Shown here piece by piece: positions 7,876-20,049 of a stretch of DNA of 64,000 nucleotides. The notes beneath the pieces were generated by a model. That model saw only the letters and a list, made by a program, of their open reading frames with translations, did not search any database and was not told where the DNA came from. Source of the DNA: Notolepis coatsorum (lineage: Eukaryota > Chordata > Actinopteri > Aulopiformes > Paralepididae). The first letter of the stretch is position 1; every line of letters starts with the position of its first letter. The position numbers and the translations under genes are program-made. The DNA lies in NCBI GenBank assembly GCA_963971535.1, contig CAXASK010002127.1, forward strand, positions 62,001 to 126,000. Reading direction: 5' to 3'.

Positions 7876-10686
7876 GGCATTTTCGAGACAGGACGCCGAT
7901 TAGGAAAAGCTTACCCACCCCCAGATGGACCCAGGGTAGAAGGCCTGCGTGGATCCGGGCAACGGTGCTCCCGTGGGACCCTAACCCTAACCCTAACCCT
8001 AACCCTAACCCTAACCCGATACGGTGCCCTGGGAACCCCTTTTGGCCAGGTTAAGAGTGTCTCAGGCATTTTCGAGACAGGAAGCCGATTAGGAAAAGCT
8101 TACCCACCCCCAGATGGACCCAGGGTAGAAGGCCTGCGTGGATCCGGGCAACGGTGCTCCCGTGGGACCCGATGCGGAGCCCCGGGACGTCCGGGGACCC
8201 AGAGCCTGGTTCTCAGCATTTTCGATGCATGAAGTGATTGAGGGAAAGCGCCCCCACAACGGGATGTACCCGGGGGTAGAAGGCCCGACTGGATCCGAGC
8301 AACGGTGCCCCCTTGGGGGCCAGTTGCGGGTAAGTTGTGGGTCTTCAGCAGAGCCTGGTTCTCAGCATTTTCGATGCAGGAAGTGATTGAGGGAAAGCGC
8401 CCCCAGAACGAGATGGACCCAGGGTAGAAGGCCCGAGTGGATCCGTGCTACGGTGCTCCCGTGGGACCCGATACGGTGCCCCGGGGACCCGATACGGTGC
8501 TCCCGTGGGAACCGATTAAGAGGCTAAGATTTTCTCAGGCATTTTCGAGACAGGAAGCCGATTAGGAAAAGCTTACCCACCCCCAGATGGACCCAGGGTA
8601 GAAGGCCTGCGTGGATCCGGGCAACGGTGCTCCCGTGGGACCCGATACGGTGCCCCGGGGACCCCTTTTGGCCAGGTTAAGAGTGTCTCAGGCATTTTCG
8701 AGACAGGAAGCCGATTAGGAAAAGCTTACCCACCCCCAGATGGACCCAGGGTAGAAGGCCTGCGTGGATCCGGGCAACGGTGCTCCCGTGGGACCCGATA
8801 CGGTGCCCCGGGAACCCCTTTTGGCCAGGTTAAGAGTGTCTCAGGCATTTTCGAGACAGGAAGCCGATTAGGAAAACCTTACCCACCCCCAGATGGACCC
8901 AGGGTAGAAGGCCTGCGTGGATCCGGGCAACGGTGCTCCCGTGGGACCCGATACGGTGCCCCGGGAACCCCTTTTGGCCAGGTTAAGAGTGTCTCAGGCA
9001 TTTTCGAGACAGGAAGCCGATTAGGAAAAGCTTACCCACCCCCAGATGGACCCAGGGTAGAAGGCCTGCGTGGATCCGGGCAACGGTGCTCCCGTGGGAC
9101 CCGATGCGGAGCCCCGGGACGTCCGGGGACCCAGAGCCTGGTTCTCAGCATTTTCGATGCATGAAGTGATTGAGGGAAAGCGCCCCCACAACGGGATGTA
9201 CCCGGGGGTAGAAGGCCCGACTGGATCCGAGCAACGGTGCCCCCTTGGGGGCCAGTTGCGGGTAAGTTGTGGGTCTTCAGCAGAGCCTGGTTCTCAGCAT
9301 TTTCGATGCAGGAAGTGATTGAGGGAAAGCGCCCCCAGAACGAGATGGACCCAGGGTAGAAGGCCCGAGTGGATCCGTGCAACGGTGCTCCCGTGGGACC
9401 CGATACGGTGCCCCGGGGACCCGATACGGTGCTCCCGTGGGAACCGATTAAGAGGCTAAGATTTTCTCAGGCATTTTCGAGACAGGAAGCCGATTAGGAA
9501 AAGCTTACCCACCCCCAGATGGACCCAGGGTAGAAGGCCTGCGTGGATCCGGGCAACGGTGCTCCCGTGGGACCCTAACCCTAACCCTAACCCTAACCCT
9601 AACCCTAACCCTAACCCTAACCCTAACCCTAACCCGATACGGTGCCCCGGGAACCCCTTTTGGCCAGGTTAAGAGTGTCTCAGGCATTTTCGAGACAGGA
9701 AGCCGATTAGGAAAAGCTTACCCACCCCCAGATGGACCCAGGGTAGAAGGCCTGCGTGGATCCGGGCAACGGTGCTCCCGTGGGACCCGATGCGGAGCCC
9801 CGGGACGTCCGGGGACCCAGAGCCTGGTTCTCAGCATTTTCGATGCATGAAGTGATTGAGGGAAAGCGCCCCCACAACGGGATGTACCCGGGGGTAGAAG
9901 GCCCGACTGGATCCGAGCAACGGTGCCCCCTTGGGGGCCAGTTGCGGGTAAGTTGTGGGTCTTCAGCAGAGCCTGGTTCTCAGGCATTTTCGAGACAGGA
10001 AGCCGATTAGGAAAAGCTTACCCACCCCCAGATGGACCCAGGCTAGAAGGCCTGCGTGGATCCGGGCAACGGTGCTCCCGTGGGACCCTAACCCTAACCC
10101 TAACCCTAACCCTAACCCTAACCCTAACCCTAACCCTAACCCTAACCCTAACCCTAACCCTAACCCGATACGGTGCCCCGGGAACCCCTTTTGGCCAGGT
10201 TAAGAGTGTCTCAGGCATTTTCGAGACAGGAAGCCGATTAGGAAAAGCTTACCCACCCCCAGATGGACCCAGGGTAGAAGGCCTGCGTGGATCCGGGCAA
10301 CGGTGCTCCCGTGGGACCCGATGCGGAGCCCCGGGACGTCCGGGGACCCAGAGCCTGGTTCTCAGCATTTTCGATGCATGAAGTGATTGAGGGAAAGCGC
10401 CCCCACAACGGGATGTACCCGGGGGTAGAAGGCCCGACTGGATCCGAGCAACGGTGCCCCCTTGGGGGCCAGTTGCGGGTAAGTTGTGGGTCTTCAGCAG
10501 AGCCTGGTTCTCAGCATTTTCGATGCAGGAAGTGATTGAGGGAAAGCGCCCCCAGAACGAGATGGACCCAGGGTAGAAGGCCCGAGTGGATCCGTGCAAC
10601 GGTGCTCCCGTGGGACCCGATACGGTGCCCCGGGGACCCGATACGGTGCTCCCGTGGGAACCGATTAAGAGGCTAAGATTTTCTCA
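7876..10686. repeat. 2,811-bp higher-order repeat, copy 3
   Basis: Tracts at 7979-8014 (n=6), 9573-9632 (n=10) and 10086-10163 (n=13); empty triplet 8538-8996; C-less block 9683-9982. It shares the lost HindIII site of copy 2 (8877, exactly 2,811 bp after 6066). Copies 2 and 3 are therefore sisters. Identical tract lengths in all three copies point to very recent duplication. Confidence 0.95.
9683..9982. repeat. C-less composite block, copy 3
   Basis: Junction 9982/9983, followed by the n=13 T module 9983-10213. Confidence 0.93.
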
Positions 10687-12070
10687 GGCATTTTCGAGAC
10701 AGGACGCCGATTAGGAAAAGCTTACCCACCCCCAGATGGACCCAGGGTAGAAGGCCTGCGTGGATCCGGGCAACGGTGCTCCCGTGGGACCCTAACCCTA
10801 ACCCTAACCCTAACCCTAACCCTAACCCTAACCCTAACCCTAACCCTAACCCTAACCCGATACGGTGCCCTGGGAACCCCTTTTGGCCAGGTTAAGAGTG
10901 TCTCAGGCATTTTCGAGACAGGAAGCCGATTAGGAAAAGCTTACCCACCCCCAGATGGACCCAGGGTAGAAGGCCTGCGTGGATCCGGGCAACGGTGCTC
11001 CCGTGGGACCCGATGCGGAGCCCCGGGACGTCCGGGGACCCAGAGCCTGGTTCTCAGCATTTTCGATGCATGAAGTGATTGAGGGAAAGCGCCCCCACAA
11101 CGGGATGTACCCGGGGGTAGAAGGCCCGACTGGATCCGAGCAACGGTGCCCCCTTGGGGGCCAGTTGCGGGTAAGTTGTGGGTCTTCAGCAGAGCCTGGT
11201 TCTCAGCATTTTCGATGCAGGAAGTGATTGAGGGAAAGCGCCCCCAGAACGAGATGGACCCAGGGTAGAAGGCCTGAGTGGATCCGTGCAACGGTGCTCC
11301 CGTGGGACCCGATACGGTGCCCCGGGGACCCGATACGGTGCTCCCGTGGGAACCGATTAAGAGGCTAAGATTTTCTCAGGCATTTTCGAGACAGGAAGCC
11401 GATTAGGAAAAGCTTACCCACCCCCAGATGGACCCAGGGTAGAAGGCCTGCGTGGATCCGGGCAACGGTGCTCCCGTGGGACCCTAACCCTAACCCTAAC
11501 CCTAACCCTAACCCTAACCCTAACCCTAACCCTAACCCTAACCCTAACCCGATACGGTGCCCCGGGAACCCCTTTTGGCCAGGTTAAGAGTGTCTCAGGC
11601 ATTTTCGAGACAGGAAGCCGATTAGGAAAAGCTTACCCACCCCCAGATGGACGCAGGGTAGAAGGCCTGCGTGGATCCGGGCAACGGTGCTCCCGTGGGA
11701 CCCGATGCGGAGCCCCGGGACGTCCGGGGACCCAGAGCCTGGTTCTCAGCATTTTCGATGCATGAAGTGATTGAGGGAAAGCGCCCCCACAACGGGATGT
11801 ACCCGGGGGTAGAAGGCCCGACTGGATCCGAGCAACGGTGCCCCCTTGGGGGCCAGTTGCGGGTAAGTTGTGGGCCTTCAGCAGAGCCTGGTTCTCAGCA
11901 TTTTCGATGCAGGAAGTGATTGAGGGAAAGCGCCCCCAGAACGAGATGGACCCAGGGTAGAAGGCCCGAGTGGATCCGTGCAACGGTGCTCCCGTGGGAC
12001 CCGATACGGTGCCCCGGGGACCCGATACGGTGCTCCCGTGGGAACCGATTAAGAGGCTAAGATTTTCTCA
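10687..12070. repeat. Marked unit pair following HOR copies 1-3
   Basis: T-c n=11 (tract 10790-10855) and block 10906-11378, whose C subunit reads ggcctgag instead of ggcccgag. Then T n=11 (tract 11482-11547) and block 11598-12070, whose A2 reads gatggacgcag (G at 11653); its B also has gggccttcag. The same ordered pair of markers follows the HOR copies at 20050-21415 and 28170-29541, so the pair travels with the 2.8-kb block as part of an ~8-9-kb unit. Confidence 0.9.
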
Positions 12071-15000
12071 GGCATTTTCGAGACAGGAAGCCGATTAGGA
12101 AAAGCTTACCCACCCCCAGATGGACCCAGGGTAGAAGGCCTGCGTGGATCCGGGCAACGGTGCTCCCGTGGGACCCTAACCCTAACCCTAACCCTAACCC
12201 TAACCCTAACCCTAACCCTAACCCGATACGGTGCCCCAGGAACCCCTTTTGGCCAGGTTAAGAGTGTCTCAGGCATTTTCGAGACAGGAAGCCGATTAGG
12301 AAAAGCTTACCCACCCCCAGATGGACCCAGGGTAGAAGGCCTGCGTGGATCCGGGCAACGGTGCTCCCGTGGGACCCGATGCGGAGCCCCGGGACGTCCG
12401 GGGACCCAGAGCCTGGTTCTCAGCATTTTCGATGCATGAAGTGATTGAGGGAAAGCGCCCCCACAACGGGATGTACCCGGGGGTAGAAGGCCCGACTGGA
12501 TCCGAGCAACGGTGCCCCCTTGGGGGCCAGTTGCGGGTAAGTTGTGGGTCTTCAGCAGAGCCTGGTTCTCAGCATTTTCGATGCAGGAAGTGATTGAGGG
12601 AAAGCGCCCCCAGAACGAGATGGACCCAGGGTAGAAGGCCCGAGTGGATCCGTGCAACGGTGCTCCCGTGGGACCCGATACGGTGCCCCGGGGACCCGAT
12701 ACGGTGCTCCCGTGGGAACCGATTAAGAGGCTAAGATTTTCTCAGGCATTTTCGAGACAGGACGCCGATTAGGAAAAGCTTACCCACCCCCAGATGGACC
12801 CAGGGTAGAAGGCCTGCGTGGATCCGGGCAACGGTGCTCCCGTGGGACCCTAACCCTAACCCTAACCCTAACCCTAACCCTAACCCTAACCCTAACCCTA
12901 ACCCGATACGGTGCCCTGGGAACCCCTTTTGGCCAGGTTAAGAGTGTCTCAGGCATTTTCGAGACAGGAAGCCGATTAGGAAAAGCTTACCCACCCCCAG
13001 ATGGACCCAGGGTAGAAGGCCTGCGTGGATCCGGGCAACGGTGCTCCCGTGGGACCCGATGCGGAGCCCCGGGACGTCCGGGGACCCAGAGCCTGGTTCT
13101 CAGCATTTTCGATGCATGAAGTGATTGAGGGAAAGCGCCCCCACAACGGGATGTACCCGGGGGTAGAAGGCCCGACTGGATCCGAGCAACGGTGCCCCCT
13201 TGGGGGCCAGTTGCGGGTAAGTTGTGGGTCTTCAGCAGAGCCTGGTTCTCAGCATTTTCGATGCAGGAAGTGATTGAGGGAAAGCGCCCCCAGAACGAGA
13301 TGGACCCAGGGTAGAAGGCCCGAGTGGATCCGTGCAACGGTGCTCCCGTGGGACCCGATACGGTGCCCCGGGGACCCGATACGGTGCTCCCGTGGGAACC
13401 GATTAAGAGGCTAAGATTTTCTCAGGCATTTTCGAGACAGGAAGCCGATTAGGAAAAGCTTACCCACCCCCAGATGGACCCAGGGTAGAAGGCCTGCGTG
13501 GATCCGGGCAACGGTGCTCCCGTGGGACCCTAACCCTAACCCTAACCCTAACCCTAACCCTAACCCTAACCCTAACCCTAACCCTAACCCGATACGGTGC
13601 CCCGGGAACCCCTTTTGGCCAGGTTAAGAGTGTCTCAGGCATTTTCGAGACAGGAAGCCGATTAGGAAAAGCTTACCCACCCCCAGATGGACCCAGGGTA
13701 GAAGGCCTGCGTGGATCCGGGCAACGGTGCTCCCGTGGGACCCGATGCGGAGCCCCGGGACGTCCGGGGACCCAGAGCCTGGTTCTCAGCATTTTCGATG
13801 CATGAAGTGATTGAGGGAAAGCGCCCCCACAACGGGATGTACCCGGGGGTAGAAGGCCCGACTGGATCCGAGCAACGGTGCCCCCTTGGGGGCCAGTTGC
13901 GGGTAAGTTGTGGGTCTTCAGCAGAGCCTGGTTCTCAGCATTTTCGATGCAGGAAGTGATTGAGGGAAAGCGCCCCCAGAACGAGATGGACCCAGGGTAG
14001 AAGGCCCGAGTGGATCCGTGCAACGGTGCTCCCGTGGGACCCGATACGGTGCCCCGGGGACCCGATACGGTGCTCCCGTGGGAACCGATTAAGAGGCTAA
14101 GATTTTCTCAGGCATTTTCGAGACAGGACGCCGATTAGGAAAAGCTTACCCACCCCCAGATGGACCCAGGGTAGAAGGCCTGCGTGGATCCGGGCAACGG
14201 TGCTCCCGTGGGACCCTAACCCTAACCCTAACCCTAACCCTAACCCTAACCCTAACCCTAACCCGATACGGTGCCCTGGGAACCCCTTTTGGCCAGGTTA
14301 AGAGTGTCTCAGGCATTTTCGAGACAGGAAGCCGATTAGGAAAAGCTTACCCACCCCCAGATGGACCCAGGCTAGAAGGCCTGCGTGGATCCGGGCAACG
14401 GTGCTCCCGTGGGACCCTAACCCTAACCCTAACCCTAACCCTAACCCTAACCCTAACCCTAACCCTAACCCGATACGGTGCCCCGGGAACCCCTTTTGGC
14501 CAGGTTAAGAGTGTCTCAGGCATTTTCGAGACAGGAAGCCGATTAGGAAAAGCTTACCCACCCCCAGATGGACCCAGGGTAGAAGGCCTGCGTGGATCCG
14601 GGCAACGGTGCTCCCGTGGGACCCGATGCGGAGCCCCGGGACGTCCGGGGACCCAGAGCCTGGTTCTCAGCATTTTCGATGCATGAAGTGATTGAGGGAA
14701 AGCGCCCCCACAACGGGATGTACCCGGGGGTAGAAGGCCCGACTGGATCCGAGCAACGGTGCCCCCTTGGGGGCCAGTTGCGGGTAAGTTGTGGGTCTTC
14801 AGCAGAGCCTGGTTCTCAGCATTTTCGATGCAGGAAGTGATTGAGGGAAAGCGCCCCCAGAACGAGATGGACCCAGGGTAGAAGGCCCGAGTGGATCCGT
14901 GCAACGGTGCTCCCGTGGGACCCGATACGGTGCCCCGGGGACCCGATACGGTGCTCCCGTGGGAACCGATTAAGAGGCTAAGATTTTCTCAGGCATTTTC

Positions 15001-17244
15001 GAGACAGGACGCCGATTAGGAAAAGCTTACCCACCCCCAGATGGACCCAGGGTAGAAGGCCTGCGTGGATCCGGGCAACGGTGCTCCCGTGGGACCCTAA
15101 CCCTAACCCTAACCCTAACCCTAACCCTAACCCTAACCCTAACCCTAACCCTAACCCGATACGGTGCCCTGGGAACCCCTTTTGGCCAGGTTAAGAGTGT
15201 CTCAGGCATTTTCGAGACAGGAAGCCGATTAGGAAAAGCTTACCCACCCCCAGATGGACCCAGGGTAGAAGGCCTGCGTGGATCCGGGCAACGGTGCTCC
15301 CGTGGGACCCGATGCGGAGCCCCGGGACGTCCGGGGACCCAGAGCCTGGTTCTCAGCATTTTCGATGCATGAAGTGATTGAGGGAAAGCGCCCCCACAAC
15401 GGGATGTACCCGGGGGTAGAAGGCCCGACTGGATCCGAGCAACGGTGCCCCCTTGGGGGCCAGTTGCGGGTAAGTTGTGGGTCTTCAGCAGAGCCTGGTT
15501 CTCAGCATTTTCGATGCAGGAAGTGATTGAGGGAAAGCGCCCCCAGAACGAGATGGACCCAGGGTAGAAGGCCCGAGTGGATCCGTGCAACGGTGCTCCC
15601 GTGGGACCCGATACGGTGCCCCGGGGACCCGATACGGTGCTCCCGTGGGAACCGATTAAGAGGCTAAGATTTTCTCAGGCATTTTCGAGACAGGAAGCCG
15701 ATTAGGAAAAGCTTACCCACCCCCAGATGGACCCAGGGTAGAAGGCCTGCGTGGATCCGGGCAACGGTGCTCCCGTGGGACCCTAACCCTAACCCTAACC
15801 CTAACCCTAACCCTAACCCTAACCCTAACCCTAACCCGATACGGTGCCCCGGGAACCCCTTTTGGCCAGGTTAAGAGTGTCTCAGGCATTTTCGAGACAG
15901 GAAGCCGATTAGGAAAAGCTTACCCACCCCCAGATGGACCCAGGGTAGAAGGCCTGCGTGGATCCGGGCAACGGTGCTCCCGTGGGACCCGATGCGGAGC
16001 CCCGGGACGTCCGGGGACCCAGAGCCTGGTTCTCAGCATTTTCGATGCATGAAGTGATTGAGGGAAAGCGCCCCCACAACGGGATGTACCCGGGGGTAGA
16101 AGGCCCGACTGGATCCGAGCAACGGTGCCCCCTTGGGGGCCAGTTGCGGGTAAGTTGTGGGTCTTCAGCAGAGCCTGGTTCTCAGCATTTTCGATGCAGG
16201 AAGTGATTGAGGGAAAGCGCCCCCAGAACGAGATGGACCCAGGGTAGAAGGCCCGAGTGGATCCGTGCAACGGTGCTCCCGTGGGACCCGATACGGTGCC
16301 CCGGGGACCCGATACGGTGCTCCCGTGGGAACCGATTAAGAGGCTAAGATTTTCTCAGGCATTTTCGAGACAGGACGCCGATTAGGAAAAGCTTACCCAC
16401 CCCCAGATGGACCCAGGGTAGAAGGCCTGCGTGGATCCGGGCAACGGTGCTCCCGTGGGACCCTAACCCTAACCCTAACCCTAACCCTAACCCTAACCCT
16501 AACCCTAACCCGATACGGTGCCCTGGGAACCCCTTTTGGCCAGGTTAAGAGTGTCTCAGGCATTTTCGAGACAGGAAGCCGATTAGGAAAAGCTTACCCA
16601 CCCCCAGATGGACCCAGGCTAGAAGGCCTGCGTGGATCCGGGCAACGGTGCTCCCGTGGGACCCTAACCCTAACCCTAACCCTAACCCTAACCCTAACCC
16701 TAACCCTAACCCTAACCCTAACCCGATACGGTGCCCCGGGAACCCCTTTTGGCCAGGTTAAGAGTGTCTCAGGCATTTTCGAGACAGGAAGCCGATTAGG
16801 AAAAGCTTACCCACCCCCAGATGGACCCAGGGTAGAAGGCCTGCGTGGATCCGGGCAACGGTGCTCCCGTGGGACCCGATGCGGAGCCCCGGGACGTCCG
16901 GGGACCCAGAGCCTGGTTCTCAGCATTTTCGATGCATGAAGTGATTGAGGGAAAGCGCCCCCACAACGGGATGTACCCGGGGGTAGAAGGCCCGACTGGA
17001 TCCGAGCAACGGTGCCCCCTTGGGGGCCAGTTGCGGGTAAGTTGTGGGTCTTCAGCAGAGCCTGGTTCTCAGCATTTTCGATGCAGGAAGTGATTGAGGG
17101 AAAGCGCCCCCAGAACGAGATGGACCCAGGGTAGAAGGCCCGAGTGGATCCGTGCAACGGTGCTCCCGTGGGACCCGATACGGTGCCCCGGGGACCCGAT
17201 ACGGTGCTCCCGTGGGAACCGATTAAGAGGCTAAGATTTTCTCA
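12071..17244. repeat. Array segment, eight T and six A2-B-C blocks
   Basis: Tracts: 12174-12221 (8), 12848-12901 (9), 13528-13587 (10), 14214-14261 (8), 14415-14468 (9), 15095-15154 (10), 15781-15834 (9), 16461-16508 (8), 16662-16721 (10). Blocks start at 12272, 12952, 13638, 14519, 15205, 15885 and 16772. T modules are paired at 14111-14518 and 16358-16771. The T module at 12071 has gtgccccagg (A at 12238), shared only with the one at 23987, which links this segment to 23987-25352. Despite the heading count, the listed tracts define nine T modules and seven blocks; use the list. Confidence 0.92.
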
Positions 17245-20049
17245 GGCATTTTCGAGACAGGACGCCGATTAGGAAAAGCTTACCCACCCCCAGATGGACC
17301 CAGGGTAGAAGGCCTGCGTGGATCCGGGCAACGGTGCTCCCGTGGGACCCTAACCCTAACCCTAACCCTAACCCTAACCCTAACCCGATACGGTGCCCTG
17401 GGAACCCCTTTTGGCCAGGTTAAGAGTGTCTCAGGCATTTTCGAGACAGGAAGCCGATTAGGAAAAGCTTACCCACCCCCAGATGGACCCAGGGTAGAAG
17501 GCCTGCGTGGATCCGGGCAACGGTGCTCCCGTGGGACCCGATGCGGAGCCCCGGGACGTCCGGGGACCCAGAGCCTGGTTCTCAGCATTTTCGATGCATG
17601 AAGTGATTGAGGGAAAGCGCCCCCACAACGGGATGTACCCGGGGGTAGAAGGCCCGACTGGATCCGAGCAACGGTGCCCCCTTGGGGGCCAGTTGCGGGT
17701 AAGTTGTGGGTCTTCAGCAGAGCCTGGTTCTCAGCATTTTCGATGCAGGAAGTGATTGAGGGAAAGCGCCCCCAGAACGAGATGGACCCAGGGTAGAAGG
17801 CCCGAGTGGATCCGTGCTACGGTGCTCCCGTGGGACCCGATACGGTGCCCCGGGGACCCGATACGGTGCTCCCGTGGGAACCGATTAAGAGGCTAAGATT
17901 TTCTCAGGCATTTTCGAGACAGGAAGCCGATTAGGAAAAGCTTACCCACCCCCAGATGGACCCAGGGTAGAAGGCCTGCGTGGATCCGGGCAACGGTGCT
18001 CCCGTGGGACCCGATACGGTGCCCCGGGGACCCCTTTTGGCCAGGTTAAGAGTGTCTCAGGCATTTTCGAGACAGGAAGCCGATTAGGAAAAGCTTACCC
18101 ACCCCCAGATGGACCCAGGGTAGAAGGCCTGCGTGGATCCGGGCAACGGTGCTCCCGTGGGACCCGATACGGTGCCCCGGGAACCCCTTTTGGCCAGGTT
18201 AAGAGTGTCTCAGGCATTTTCGAGACAGGAAGCCGATTAGGAAAAGCTTACCCACCCCCAGATGGACCCAGGGTAGAAGGCCTGCGTGGATCCGGGCAAC
18301 GGTGCTCCCGTGGGACCCGATACGGTGCCCCGGGAACCCCTTTTGGCCAGGTTAAGAGTGTCTCAGGCATTTTCGAGACAGGAAGCCGATTAGGAAAAGC
18401 TTACCCACCCCCAGATGGACCCAGGGTAGAAGGCCTGCGTGGATCCGGGCAACGGTGCTCCCGTGGGACCCGATGCGGAGCCCCGGGACGTCCGGGGACC
18501 CAGAGCCTGGTTCTCAGCATTTTCGATGCATGAAGTGATTGAGGGAAAGCGCCCCCACAACGGGATGTACCCGGGGGTAGAAGGCCCGACTGGATCCGAG
18601 CAACGGTGCCCCCTTGGGGGCCAGTTGCGGGTAAGTTGTGGGTCTTCAGCAGAGCCTGGTTCTCAGCATTTTCGATGCAGGAAGTGATTGAGGGAAAGCG
18701 CCCCCAGAACGAGATGGACCCAGGGTAGAAGGCCCGAGTGGATCCGTGCAACGGTGCTCCCGTGGGACCCGATACGGTGCCCCGGGGACCCGATACGGTG
18801 CTCCCGTGGGAACCGATTAAGAGGCTAAGATTTTCTCAGGCATTTTCGAGACAGGAAGCCGATTAGGAAAAGCTTACCCACCCCCAGATGGACCCAGGGT
18901 AGAAGGCCTGCGTGGATCCGGGCAACGGTGCTCCCGTGGGACCCTAACCCTAACCCTAACCCTAACCCTAACCCTAACCCTAACCCTAACCCTAACCCTA
19001 ACCCTAACCCGATACGGTGCCCCGGGAACCCCTTTTGGCCAGGTTAAGAGTGTCTCAGGCATTTTCGAGACAGGAAGCCGATTAGGAAAAGCTTACCCAC
19101 CCCCAGATGGACCCAGGGTAGAAGGCCTGCGTGGATCCGGGCAACGGTGCTCCCGTGGGACCCGATGCGGAGCCCCGGGACGTCCGGGGACCCAGAGCCT
19201 GGTTCTCAGCATTTTCGATGCATGAAGTGATTGAGGGAAAGCGCCCCCACAACGGGATGTACCCGGGGGTAGAAGGCCCGACTGGATCCGAGCAACGGTG
19301 CCCCCTTGGGGGCCAGTTGCGGGTAAGTTGTGGGTCTTCAGCAGAGCCTGGTTCTCAGGCATTTTCGAGACAGGAAGCCGATTAGGAAAAGCTTACCCAC
19401 CCCCAGATGGACCCAGGCTAGAAGGCCTGCGTGGATCCGGGCAACGGTGCTCCCGTGGGACCCTAACCCTAACCCTAACCCTAACCCTAACCCTAACCCT
19501 AACCCTAACCCTAACCCTAACCCTAACCCGATACGGTGCCCCGGGAACCCCTTTTGGCCAGGTTAAGAGTGTCTCAGGCATTTTCGAGACAGGAAGCCGA
19601 TTAGGAAAAGCTTACCCACCCCCAGATGGACCCAGGGTAGAAGGCCTGCGTGGATCCGGGCAACGGTGCTCCCGTGGGACCCGATGCGGAGCCCCGGGAC
19701 GTCCGGGGACCCAGAGCCTGGTTCTCAGCATTTTCGATGCATGAAGTGATTGAGGGAAAGCGCCCCCACAACGGGATGTACCCGGGGGTAGAAGGCCCGA
19801 CTGGATCCGAGCAACGGTGCCCCCTTGGGGGCCAGTTGCGGGTAAGTTGTGGGTCTTCAGCAGAGCCTGGTTCTCAGCATTTTCGATGCAGGAAGTGATT
19901 GAGGGAAAGCGCCCCCAGAACGAGATGGACCCAGGGTAGAAGGCCCGAGTGGATCCGTGCAACGGTGCTCCCGTGGGACCCGATACGGTGCCCCGGGGAC
20001 CCGATACGGTGCTCCCGTGGGAACCGATTAAGAGGCTAAGATTTTCTCA
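17245..20049. repeat. 2.8-kb higher-order repeat, copy 4 (2,805 bp)
   Basis: Same order as copies 1-3, with different tract lengths: 17348-17383 (6), 18942-19007 (11) and 19461-19526 (11). The empty triplet is 17907-18365. The gtgctacgg marker is in block 17434-17906. The 6-bp difference from 2,811 comes only from hexamer number (11+11 against 10+13). The HindIII site lost in copies 2 and 3 is intact. Confidence 0.94.
19058..19357. repeat. C-less composite block, copy 4
   Basis: Junction 19357/19358, followed by an aggctag T module with n=11 rather than 13. Confidence 0.93.
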
